Assembly (NCBI GenBank): GCA_963785765.1
Contig: CAWAWM010000003.1
Location: 310,001-374,000, forward strand
Length of the DNA: 64,000 nt
Direction: 5' to 3'
DNA from: DATBGO01 sp963785765
GTDB taxonomy: Bacteria > Actinomycetota > Actinomycetes > Streptosporangiales > Streptosporangiaceae
A program made the position numbers and the translations under genes. Under the pieces are notes generated by a model. It did not search any database. It was not told where the DNA came from and saw only the letters and a list, made by a program, of their open reading frames with translations. Position 1 is the first letter of the stretch. The number at the start of each line of letters is the position of its first letter. Positions 8,650 through 16,525 of the stretch are shown here, in pieces.

Positions 8650-9031
8650 CCACCCGCAGCCGCGCCCGACCACCACCCGCCGGGACCATCCGCCCGAGCC
8701 CGCCCGGGCCAGCACACCACCGGGCAGGCCCCAGACCCGAGCGGGCGGTAACTCAGGCTTCGGGGTCCGGGTCGACCTCCAAGGCAGCCGCCTCCCTAAA
8801 GCATAAAAAACCCATACAGTCTAATTTCCGGCAGACCTGCCGAGCCCGCCGGAAGCCAGCCGCTTGCCGCTACCTGAGCCCGGATCGGGGGAGGACGTTG
8901 CCGAGGGAACGCGCGGGCAGCGTCGCCGACCCGAACGGCTCGCGCTCTTGCGGATAGCGCTATGGGGCTTTTAGCCTTGCGCGGACGTCTGCTATCACTT
9001 AAGCGGACGGCTGCTATCAAGGGAGCGAGCG
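8650..9031. promoter_or_regulatory. Intergenic region with a 17-bp direct repeat before the zeta gene
   Basis: No gene seen. Two near-identical 17-bp units, GCGGACGTCTGCTATCA (8981-8997) and GCGGACGGCTGCTATCA (9003-9019), differ at one base and are spaced 22 bp start to start. They end 12 bases before the GTG of the zeta-toxin-like gene. That placement suits an operator bound by an autoregulating antitoxin, but this is inference. An AT-rich patch around 8800-8825 may be a promoter. Confidence 0.4.
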
Positions 9032-10059
9032 GTGGGTACCGACCAGCCGAAGGTCCCGGGCACCACATCAAGCTTAGATTCCCCGGACCCCAGTCCGGAG
9101 GATGGGAAGTCGGGCTTAGATAACCCGACACCCGGACCCGAGAAGCCAAGAACCAGCCCGTCAACAGACCTGCGCAGCCGCGCCAACCAACTGCGCCCCG
9201 GTCACCCGTCCTCCCCCGTCGAAGCCGACGGCAGCCCCAAGCCGCCCGAGCCACGCCTGAAGGATATCGGGCTACCTGAACCGCTGACCGACGCCGAACA
9301 CGCCGAGCACGTAAAAGACGTCCGCGACCGGCTCGACAAGGCCCGCGTCCGCGGCCTCGCCACCGACGAGCAACACACAATCGACCGAGACGCGAGAGGT
9401 CTGGTCCAAGGAGCGCGCGCACTGCCACGACGCCATCATCGACGACCTGTATCAAGAGCCGCCGACGTTCCCTGCGAGCGCCGGGCGATCATCGCGGGAG
9501 GCCTTAGCGGCGCGGGAAAGTCGACGGTCCTGGACCAGTACGCCGGTATCGACAGGTCGCAGTACCTGACCATCAACCCTGACAAGATCAAGGAGGAAAT
9601 GGCCGACCGCGGCATGGTCCCGAGGTCGATGGCCTGTCGCCCATGGAAGCCTCGGACCTGGTGCATGAGGAATCCTCGTATATCGCCAGGCAGCTGGCCC
9701 TGCTGGCGCAAGCTGACGGGAAGAACATCATTTGGGACATCACCATGTCGCTCGCAGGCCAAGACCGAGCGGCGGATCGACGAGCTGCGCGCGGCCGGCT
9801 ACACGAGCATCCAGGGCATCTTCGTGGACATCCCGGTGGAGACGGCGGTGACCCGGGTCAGACGACCGACACCGGGAGGGCCATGACGACTACCGCATGG
9901 GCAAGGGAATGGGCGGCAGGTTCGTTCCCGCGGAGGTGATCAGGGCTCAGGCAGACCCGGATTGGGGCAGCGTTAACCAGGAAGAACTTCGAGGCCGTCA
10001 AGCACCGATTCGACACTTGGTCGCGCTATGACAACTCCGCGCGCCGCCCCGGTAATTAG
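9032..10059 (+). pseudogene. Zeta toxin family kinase, broken by several frameshifts
   Basis: Zeta toxins are P-loop kinases that phosphorylate UDP-N-acetylglucosamine and poison wall synthesis. Recognisable blocks lie in different frames: an acidic N-terminus to about 9385; then EVWSKERAHCHDAIIDDLYQ; then AIIAGGLSGAGKST (Walker A) with LTINPDKIKEEM; then SDLVHEESSYIARQLALLA and NIIWDITMS; then ERRIDELRAAGYTSIQGIFV; then DDYRMGKGMGGRFVP; then FEAVKHRFDTWSRYDNSA up to a TAG at 10057. At least five shifts are needed to read it through, so it cannot make a full kinase as written. The order and spacing of blocks are intact, which points to small indels rather than rearrangement. The start is a GTG behind the direct repeats at 8981-9019. 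Confidence 0.8.
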
Positions 10060-10091
10060 CGGATGCAGAGCCACCAAGAAGAGGGAAGCCC

Positions 10092-10411
10092 ATGAACAGC
10101 GAAGTCACCGACCTGATAGCCGCTCTACGGGACGGATCTATGAGCCTGGATGAGGTCACCGCACGATTCCGCGACGCGCTCCTGGCCACGCCACGAAAGC
10201 CCGTTCCGGCGACGTTATCTGGAGATGGCGGCTGCCGCCCAAGAGGACCCGGATGCCTTACGTACCCGGCTCATTCGACGAGTGGCGGCAGCTTATCGAC
10301 GAGGTGAACTATCTCGGCGACTGAGTATCGAGCGCTGGCCGAAGCGGCAGGCTGAATCGCTGCGCGCTGAGGACCAGGCCGACGGTGATGTGCACTCGCT
10401 AACGGGTGGCG
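10092..10411 (+). pseudogene. Small partner of the zeta-like gene, frameshifted
   Basis: The gene begins cleanly (MNSEVTDLIAALRDGSMSLD, then EVTARFRD). After about 30 codons the sense jumps between frames: EMAAAAQEDPDA, then YVPGSFDE, then VAAAYRRGELS, then TEYRALAEAA, then AESLRAEDQADG. Joined together these make one plausible acidic helical protein of about 100 residues, so three or four small indels are implied. It starts 33 bases after the zeta-like gene and has a good ribosome site (AAGAGGGAAG), so the two were probably co-transcribed. It may be the antitoxin or an accessory protein; no family name is claimed. Confidence 0.6.
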
Positions 10412-10505
10412 CCTTGGACGAGGTGCTTGGCCGGGGGACGGAATTGCGTGGTGGCATTCGGCGACGACCGCTGAGCGCGGCGCGGTCAAGTCACGCGTCG
10501 CCGAG

Positions 10506-10856
10506 TCAGGCTGACTCGGCGGCGAATTCCTTGAAGGCGGCGTAGGCCCGGGGCGCCCAGACTGTGCCCGGGCCGCCGTTCATGGAGATGGCCACGCCGA
10601 GGGTCTCGGCGACCTCTTGAGCGGTCGCACCCTGGCGGGCGGCGCCACGGGCGTGCGCCGCGACGCAGCCATCGCATTCCCTGGTGACCGCAATAGCCAG
10701 GGCAATCAGTTCGCGCATTTTGGCGGGCACGGCACCGCCGTCGCCGAGCGCCGCGGCTGACATCCGCACGTAGCCGGCATAGACCTCCGGAATCGCGTCG
10801 CGGAGCGTCCGGCCCGCTGCGGCAAGGTCATGAAGCATTTCGTGGTGCGTGGCCAT
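10506..10856 (-). CDS. Carboxymuconolactone decarboxylase family protein (AhpD-like)
   Basis: A 116-residue all-helical protein of the CMD/AhpD family. The redox-type motif ECDGCVAAHARGA gives the Cys-X2-Cys followed by His that AhpD-like alkylhydroperoxidases use. The true decarboxylases lack the cysteine pair, so a peroxidase or disulfide role is more likely. It is divergent from the pirin gene, with 78 bases between the starts, so a shared promoter region and a common response to oxidative or aromatic stress is plausible. Confidence 0.85.
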   Translation of the reverse strand: MATHHEMLHDLAAAGRTLRDAIPEVYAGYVRMSAAALGDGGAVPAKMRELIALAIAVTRECDGCVAAHARGAARQGATAQEVAETLGVAISMNGGPGTVWAPRAYAAFKEFAAESA

Positions 10857-10934
10857 TACGGGCCGCCTCCTCTATCGTCGAGACCTGTCAGCCCACCAGG
10901 TGGTAGCGCGGCTAGGCCCGAAGGGATTGCCGGG
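10857..10934. promoter_or_regulatory. Divergent promoter region with a small palindrome
   Basis: The 78-base gap between the CMD gene and pirin contains CCACC-A-GGTGG near its middle (about 10895-10905), a perfect 5-bp-arm palindrome that could be an operator for both genes. No clear -10/-35 pair is visible. Confidence 0.3.
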
Positions 10935-11858
10935 ATGAGCACAGTCGATGCGCAGCTTGAGATAGCTGAGACCCCAGTTGATTCGCTTGGTCTTGAACTT
11001 ACTGGGGCTAGGGTCGCACGCGTTGGAGACATGACGGTGCGGCGGCTGTTGCCGCTGCGGATGCGGCGGAGCGTCGGCGCCTGGTGCTTCGTGGATCATT
11101 ACGGGCCGATGTCAGTGGACGGCAAGGCCGGCCTGCGGGTGCCGCCGCATCCGCATATCGGGCTGCAGACGGTCACCTGGCTCATCTCCGGCGATGTCCT
11201 GCACACCGACAGCCTGGGCAGCGAGCAGCTGATCCGGCCCGGTCAGCTGAACCTGATGACGGCCGGTCGCGGGATCGCGCACGCGGAGGTTTCCCCGGCC
11301 GAGCATGATCCGGCGCTGCACGGGGTCCAGTTGTGGGTGGCGCTCCCGGAGGGGTCGCGGCAGGTGGAGCCGGCGTTCGCGCACCACGCGGAGTTGCCAG
11401 CGGTCGGCGCCGACGGGTTCGAGATCACGGTATTCGTCGGCTCGCTGGCCGGTGCGCAGTCGCCTGCTCGGGTGTTTTCCGAGATCGTCGGAGCGGAGCT
11501 GATCGCCAGGCGGGACGCCAGAGCCATTCTTCCCCTGCAGCCGGGCCATGAGCACGTGATCTTCGCCGCGCTCGGCACGGCTGAGGTCGAGGGCACCGCG
11601 TTGCAGCCGGGCAGCCTGCTCTATCTGGGCACTGGGCGGGAGCAGGTCGAGGTCGCGGCACCGCAGGGGAGCCGAATGATCCTGCTGGGCGGCGTCCCGC
11701 TCGGCGAGCGGCTGCTGATGTGGTGGAACTTTGTTGCCCGGACGCCCGAGGAGATCGAGGCGGCTGCCGCGGATTGGCGGGAGGGCAGATTCGGGACGGT
11801 CGCCGACTATGACGGCAAGCCGATGGCCGCGCCGCCGCTGGGCCGACTGCGGCCGTAA
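10935..11858 (+). CDS. Pirin family protein
   Basis: A 307-residue bicupin of the pirin family. The N-terminal cupin shows the metal-site pattern HPHIGLQTVTWLISGDVLH and, further on, GIAHAEVSP, giving the three His and one Glu that bind iron in characterised pirins. The C-terminal cupin (about residues 180-290) is better conserved in fold than in metal ligands. Pirins act as quercetin dioxygenases or redox-sensing cofactors; the role here is not known. The ATG at 10935 has GAAGGGA upstream and begins directly before the domain. Confidence 0.9.
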   Translation: MSTVDAQLEIAETPVDSLGLELTGARVARVGDMTVRRLLPLRMRRSVGAWCFVDHYGPMSVDGKAGLRVPPHPHIGLQTVTWLISGDVLHTDSLGSEQLIRPGQLNLMTAGRGIAHAEVSPAEHDPALHGVQLWVALPEGSRQVEPAFAHHAELPAVGADGFEITVFVGSLAGAQSPARVFSEIVGAELIARRDARAILPLQPGHEHVIFAALGTAEVEGTALQPGSLLYLGTGREQVEVAAPQGSRMILLGGVPLGERLLMWWNFVARTPEEIEAAAADWREGRFGTVADYDGKPMAAPPLGRLRP

Positions 11859-11867
11859 TCCGCCCCG

Positions 11868-12020
11868 CGAGTGGCAATCCGGCCCGCGGGTGGTAATCCA
11901 GCCCGCGGCTGGTAATCCGGCCTGCGGTATCAGGCCTGCGCCCATACTCAGGCCCGAGCGGGTAATCCAGCTGCGGCGGTAATCCAGTTGCTGCGGTAAT
12001 CCAGTTGCTGCGTCAATACG
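11868..12020 (+). repeat. Degenerate short tandem repeats
   Basis: After the pirin stop come about eight imperfect copies of a unit around GGTAATCCAG(C/T) followed by CCGCGG or TGCTGC. The last two copies are near identical (GGTAATCCAGTTGCTGC). They are non-coding and fill almost the whole gap to the GNAT gene. Confidence 0.7.
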
Positions 12021-12059
12021 GTTGAACCTCGGCCCGGACAGGCACCACGATGAGTTGCT

Positions 12060-13241
12060 GTGGAGGCGCAGCAACTGAGCCCGCGCGACTGGCGCGAGTT
12101 CCGGCGGATCAGGCTGACCGCATTGGCGGGCGCGCCGACGGAGTTCGGCTCGACGCTGGCCGACTCGGTCCGGTTGTCCGAGGAGGACTGGCGAGAGCGG
12201 CTCGCGGGCCGGGCCCAGTTCGTGGTGCGGCAGGACGGGCAGCCGGTAGGCACCGCAGGCTGCCTCATCGAGCCGGACGGGACTGCGGAGCTCGTCTCGA
12301 TGTGGGTAAATCCGGACTGGCGCGGGCGCGGGGCTGGGGATGTGCTGGTTTCGGCGGTGCTGGGCTGGGCCAGGCGGACCGGCTACCCGGACGTCCGGCT
12401 CTGGGTCACCGTCGGCAACGCCGCCGCGCAGCGGCTGTACGCACGGCACGGGTTCCACCCGACCGGAGCCATCCAGCCGCAGCGGCCAGATACGCCGGAT
12501 CTGCTTGAGCAGGAGATGGTGCGGACCTTCGTGACGGTGCGGCCGGGCGGCCCTGAGGACCTGGACGGCGCGGCGCAGGTCTGGGCCGAGGCGACCGCGG
12601 CGAGGGACGGGGAAGACGAGGTGGCGCCGCTTTCGGACTCCCGGCCGATTCTGCTTCGAGCCCTCGAGGCACCTGGGGCGCAGTTCACGGTGGCGGTGGA
12701 CAGCGGACGGCTGGTGGCGTTCGCGACCGCCGCCCGGGCCGAGGGCGGCGGGCTGGCGGAAGACGGGCGGTCCGCGCAAGGCGGGCGATCTACCGACGCC
12801 AGGCAGTCCGCAGAGGCCGGGCCGCCCGAAGAGGCCGGGCCGCCCGCAGAGGCCGGGCAGTCTGCGGAGGAAGGGCAGTCCGAAGAGGCCAGGCGGTCTG
12901 CCGATGCCGGGCGATCTGCCGATGCCGGGCGATCTAGCGATGCCGGGCGGTCTGCCGATGCCGGGCGATCTAGCGATGCCGGGCGGTTTGCCGAGGTCAG
13001 CTACGTTGGCACCGCGCCGGATCGATGGGGAGAGGGGCTGGCCGGGATGGTGCTCAGGGCGCTGGCCCGGCAGCTGGCCGACGCTGGCTATGACGCGGCG
13101 CAGCTGCTGGTCTACGCCGATAACGCGGGGGCCAGACGGCTGTACGAGCGGCTAGGCTGGGTCGCCGACGCCGCCCCGCCTGTTCCGCATCCGCGCACCG
13201 GAAGGCTGGAGCAGCGCTACCTGCTCCCCTCGCTCGACTAG
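12060..13241 (+). CDS. Tandem GNAT acetyltransferase with a repeat-expanded loop
   Basis: A 393-residue protein with two GNAT domains. Domain 1 (about 1-160) has the acetyl-CoA motif VNPDWRGRGAGDVLVSAVLG and the C-terminal NAAAQRLYARHGF. Domain 2 (about 160-393) has APDRWGEGLAGMVLRALARQ and NAGARRLYERLGW. Between the strands of domain 2 lies a stretch of about 90 residues made of imperfect 6-residue repeats (consensus GRSADA, earlier GQSAEE/GPPAEA), encoded by an 18-bp tandem repeat at about 12770-12990. The frame is kept throughout. The start is a GTG at 12060 with a weak ribosome site. The substrate is unknown; the layout resembles mycothiol-synthase-like double GNATs, but the CoA sites alone do not show that. 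Confidence 0.85.
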   Translation: MEAQQLSPRDWREFRRIRLTALAGAPTEFGSTLADSVRLSEEDWRERLAGRAQFVVRQDGQPVGTAGCLIEPDGTAELVSMWVNPDWRGRGAGDVLVSAVLGWARRTGYPDVRLWVTVGNAAAQRLYARHGFHPTGAIQPQRPDTPDLLEQEMVRTFVTVRPGGPEDLDGAAQVWAEATAARDGEDEVAPLSDSRPILLRALEAPGAQFTVAVDSGRLVAFATAARAEGGGLAEDGRSAQGGRSTDARQSAEAGPPEEAGPPAEAGQSAEEGQSEEARRSADAGRSADAGRSSDAGRSADAGRSSDAGRFAEVSYVGTAPDRWGEGLAGMVLRALARQLADAGYDAAQLLVYADNAGARRLYERLGWVADAAPPVPHPRTGRLEQRYLLPSLD

Positions 13242-13359
13242 CCAACTGGCGGCCGATCCGGCGTGACAACTGCCGGCTCTCGGGTACACATGACGTACGG
13301 AGCAGACATCCTAGTTAAATAGTAGGTATAGCAGGCTAGCCCGAACGAGGAGACCCGAG

Positions 13360-14325
13360 ATGGCCCTGCCGGACTTTTTCGTGGCAGGAGCGCCGAAAGC
13401 GGGCACCACAGCCCTGCACGCGGCGCTTGCCCGGCACCCGTCCCTGTACCTGTCCCCCGTCAAGGAACCCAAGTTCTTCCTCACCGACGGGCCGCCGCCG
13501 ACCCGGGGCGGCCCCGGCGACGTCCGAACCTACCGCGAGCACGTCTGGCGGCGTGACGATTACGAGGCGCTCTTCGACGCGGCCCCGGCCGGCTTGCTGC
13601 GCGGCGAGTCGACGCCGTTCTACCTCTACCGACACGACGCGCAGCGCCGCATCAGGGACCTGATTCCCGACGCCAGGCTGATCATCATTCTGCGCGATCC
13701 GGTCGAGCGCGCGCATTCCAACTGGACTCACCTGTGGTCGGCCGGCCTGGACCCGGTGGGCGACTTCGTGCAGGCGTGCGGAGAGGAAGAAGCCAGGATG
13801 GCGGCTGGCTGGGCCGATTTCTGGCGCTATCTGGCGCTCGGCCGATACGGGGAGCAACTGGAGCACCTGTACACGGTGTTTCCGCGGGAGCAGGTCCTGG
13901 TCTTCAGGTACCGGGCCCTGCTCGAGGAGCCCGCCATCGTCCTGGACCGGATCTGCGCGTTCCTCCGCGTGCCCCGGGGAGTCGTGACGGAGGTACCGAA
14001 AGAGAACGTCACTGCGCATCCGGATCTGACGCTGCGGCATCGGGCCCTGTCCGCGGCGCTGCGGGTCGGCCATGCCATCCCCGGCGTGCCGACCGAGGGA
14101 CTGGAGCGGATGCTGCAGCAGGACAGCCCGCCGCGGCGGCCACTGACCTGGGCGGAGCGCCGGGAGCTGATTCCGCGCTTTGAAGCCGATATCCGTCTGC
14201 TGGAGAAGGTGACTGGCGAGGACTTCGGCGATTGGCTGCAGCCGCGCGGCGATTCGGGCGGCCTGGTCGGCGCCCGGCCAGCGGGCCAGAGCCAGGCCAA
14301 GAACGGGCGGCCGCGGGAGTTCTAG
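13360..14325 (+). CDS. Sulfotransferase family protein
   Basis: A 321-residue PAPS-dependent sulfotransferase of the bacterial/heparan-sulfate type. The 5'-phosphosulfate loop is GAPKAGTTALHAALARHP near the N-terminus. The 3'-phosphate block is ARLIIILRDPVERAHSNW around residue 110, with the Arg and Ser expected for PAPS binding. ESTPFYLY sits between them, as in the family. GAGGAG precedes the ATG at a good distance. The last 30 residues are a low-complexity Gly/Pro tail. The acceptor is unknown. The stop overlaps the stop of the convergent gene by four bases. Confidence 0.9.
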   Translation: MALPDFFVAGAPKAGTTALHAALARHPSLYLSPVKEPKFFLTDGPPPTRGGPGDVRTYREHVWRRDDYEALFDAAPAGLLRGESTPFYLYRHDAQRRIRDLIPDARLIIILRDPVERAHSNWTHLWSAGLDPVGDFVQACGEEEARMAAGWADFWRYLALGRYGEQLEHLYTVFPREQVLVFRYRALLEEPAIVLDRICAFLRVPRGVVTEVPKENVTAHPDLTLRHRALSAALRVGHAIPGVPTEGLERMLQQDSPPRRPLTWAERRELIPRFEADIRLLEKVTGEDFGDWLQPRGDSGGLVGARPAGQSQAKNGRPREF

Positions 14326-15242
14326 CGCGGCGCGGAAACCCGCACTTCGGTCCGCAGGTCGTGCGCCCCGTCCGCGCGGGTCATCTCGTAGTACAGGCGC
14401 TCGCGCCCGTCGCCAAGATTAACGATGTTCAGGTACCGCAGTCCGCGGCCTGAGGGTGATCCATAGACCGGGCCGACCGCGGTGAGGGTAGCCGGGTCGG
14501 GGCCGGTCGCCACGCCAGTGCGCTCTTCATAGTTCTCCGCCGCGCTGGCCCGGCCATCGTAGTAGGCGACCACGCCGTACGCGGTGAACCGGACGGCGCT
14601 GACCCGAACGCCGCGCGAGTCCCACTCGCCAGGGCGCGGGCTCAGCGCGGTCCCCTCCCAGGTCCACTCCAGCCCGTCGGCGCTTGAGGCGTACTCGGTG
14701 ACCATCTGATCGGTCTCCAGCGGGTCGGCCAGCGGGTGCGTCGAGGCCCACAGGTGCCACAGGCCGCCATTGCGCACGATTACCGTGTCCTTCACGGCGG
14801 TCTTGGTGTCGCCGGGCAGCACGACCTGGCTGCGGCGGGCATCGAACGACCCGGGATCGGCCGCCTCGATCACCTCGACGCGCCAGTGCTTGGTGCCTGG
14901 CGTGGCACAGCTCACATAGAGCCGCCAGGTGCCGTCGCCGTTGCGGATCAGCGCCGGCCGTTCCAGCGACTCGGCACCGAACTGTTCCTTCGTGACGGTG
15001 GCCACGGTCTCGAAGTGCTCACCGTCCGCCGACCGCGCCACCACCACCGCGTAACCGCGCCCCTGCCCGATCGGCCGCCGCAGCCGGTAGGCGAGATAGA
15101 TCTCGCCATCGGTGCGGAGCGCGCTCGGCGCGCCCGCCCACATGCCCGGACCGGGCCCGGGCGGCGGCACGGCGACGGCGGACTGAGCTGGCATCGGGAT
15201 GCTGTATTCCTGCGGGACCACATCGGAACAATAGGGCACCAC
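14322..15242 (-). CDS. Predicted beta-propeller (GH43/GH32-like fold) protein
   Basis: A 306-residue protein built of repeated WRLYVS, LWHLWAST and AYYDGRAS type strands, the pattern of a five-bladed beta-propeller as in glycoside hydrolase clans F and J. I see TDGEIYLAYRLRRP, VKDTVIVRNGGLWHLW and a C-terminal RLYYEMTRADGAHDLRTE. The acidic residues that would make it a hydrolase cannot be assigned by eye. There is no signal peptide, so it is probably cytosolic. The family is inferred from fold pattern only. Confidence 0.6.
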   Translation of the reverse strand: MVPYCSDVVPQEYSIPMPAQSAVAVPPPGPGPGMWAGAPSALRTDGEIYLAYRLRRPIGQGRGYAVVVARSADGEHFETVATVTKEQFGAESLERPALIRNGDGTWRLYVSCATPGTKHWRVEVIEAADPGSFDARRSQVVLPGDTKTAVKDTVIVRNGGLWHLWASTHPLADPLETDQMVTEYASSADGLEWTWEGTALSPRPGEWDSRGVRVSAVRFTAYGVVAYYDGRASAAENYEERTGVATGPDPATLTAVGPVYGSPSGRGLRYLNIVNLGDGRERLYYEMTRADGAHDLRTEVRVSAPR

Positions 15243-15335
15243 GAGCGATGCTGCAGGTAAAGGTAGATCGTTGGCGGCCGGAGCCGACCGGCCGGTCGTG
15301 GTACCCGAGCCCAGCGGACGATCTTGATCCTCAGC

Positions 15336-16016
15336 TCAGCGGACGACCTTGATGTTGAAGATCGGGACGCTGAGCGCGTTCATCAGCCGCAGCCAGATCG
15401 GCAGGTACATCTCCGGGCCCCGGGCGGTACTGATATCTCCGAGGTCGATGACGTCGGTGTGACCGAAGCTCGCCAGCAGCGCGGCCACGGTCTCCTTGGC
15501 CGCTGCGTCGTTGCCGGACATGAAGATGCTGTGATCGCCATCGGCCAGCTGACGCGGCTCGACCATCAGGGCAGCGGTCAGCGTGTTCAGTGACTTGACC
15601 ACCCTGGCGTCAGGGAAGGCGGCCTGGATCTGCTCGGCGAGCGAGTCGGTGTCCTTGACGAACAGGGTGGGCGGGAAGCCCGCGGAGAAGTCGAGCGGGT
15701 TCGAGACATCGAGCAACACCTTGCCCGCCAGGTTGTCCCGGCCGGCCGCCTCCAGCACCGCCAGCGACACGTCACCCGAGGTCGCGTTGACGATCAGGTC
15801 GGCGGCGGCAGCCGCTTCGGCAAACGGGGCCAGCCTGACCGCCGGATGCGCCGCAGCCCAGGCCGAGTACGGCGGGTTGCCCATAGCGTCGGAGTCGGTC
15901 CTGGCCAGGGTAGCGGTGACATCGCGGGTGCCCACCGTAACCTCGTGACCAAGCTCAGCCAGCCGCCCGGCCAGGGTCTGGCCGACATGCCCGGTACCCA
16001 GCACCGCGATCTTCAT
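15336..16016 (-). CDS. NADPH-dependent F420 reductase-type oxidoreductase
   Basis: A 226-residue Rossmann protein of the 'NADP oxidoreductase, coenzyme F420-dependent' family. It opens with MKIAVLGTGHVGQTLAGRLA followed by GHEVTVGTRD, where the Arg fits NADPH binding. Mid-protein DLIVNATSGDVSLAVL and LLDVSNPLDFSAGFPP, and the LPIWLRLMNAL tail, match the family. It would transfer hydride between NADPH and F420, although many relatives have other partners. The gene stands alone; cofC at the window start shows the host makes F420. Confidence 0.75.
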   Translation of the reverse strand: MKIAVLGTGHVGQTLAGRLAELGHEVTVGTRDVTATLARTDSDAMGNPPYSAWAAAHPAVRLAPFAEAAAAADLIVNATSGDVSLAVLEAAGRDNLAGKVLLDVSNPLDFSAGFPPTLFVKDTDSLAEQIQAAFPDARVVKSLNTLTAALMVEPRQLADGDHSIFMSGNDAAAKETVAALLASFGHTDVIDLGDISTARGPEMYLPIWLRLMNALSVPIFNIKVVR

Positions 16017-16156
16017 GAGGATTCTCCTTCAGGCTCCGTGCCGTCCCTGGGACGACTTCTACCATGCCGGGCGGCTGTGCTGACAATGCCCGGCGGCGAC
16101 AGCCGCACCCGAAGTCGCGCAGCCGGGGCCGGGACCGGCCGGCGAGCCATCCTGGT

Positions 16157-16525
16157 TCAGCCGCCGGGGCTTGACGCGCTCGGGCTGGGCGTCGGCGACC
16201 CGCTGCTAGGAGGGGTCTGCGACGTGCTCGTCGAGGAGGACGGGGTGGCCCCCACCGTGGCTGATCCCGAGGGCCTCGGGGTGAGGGTGGGCGACGGGCT
16301 GACCTTCGGCGTAGCGCTGGGGGTCGCGGACGCGGACGGCGACGGGTGCGTCGGCGTCGGCGTGGGCGTGGGGGTCGGGGTCGACGCCGACGTCGTGGTC
16401 GAGGCCGGGGGCTGGTAGCCGACCGGCGAGAGGTACAGCGCGAGGACAGCGACGAAGAACACGGCGAGCACCGCGGTGGAGGTGCGGACCGGCAGGTGCT
16501 TGCGTAGCCAGGAGCGCATCGGCAT
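16157..16525 (-). CDS. Single-pass membrane protein with Pro/Thr/Ser-rich exterior tail
   Basis: A 122-residue protein: a short basic N-terminus (MPMRSWLRKHLPVRTS), one transmembrane helix (TAVLAVFFVAVLALYL), then about 80 residues of Pro/Thr/Ser repeats (PTPTPTPTPT, SPSASATPS) with no folded domain. Its start overlaps the stop of the MscS gene (TGATG), so the two are translated together and may work together. The tail looks like a wall-spanning spacer. It is of low complexity, so similarity searches would say little. Confidence 0.65.
   Translation of the reverse strand: MPMRSWLRKHLPVRTSTAVLAVFFVAVLALYLSPVGYQPPASTTTSASTPTPTPTPTPTHPSPSASATPSATPKVSPSPTLTPRPSGSATVGATPSSSTSTSQTPPSSGSPTPSPSASSPGG

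Noticed and set aside
12770..12990. Possible CRISPR array
   Set aside because: The repeats are 18 bp and contiguous without spacers and keep a coding frame; no cas genes are in the window.
12904..13155. MPGDLPMPGDLA-type repeat protein on the plus strand
   Set aside because: It is the GNAT minisatellite read in another frame.
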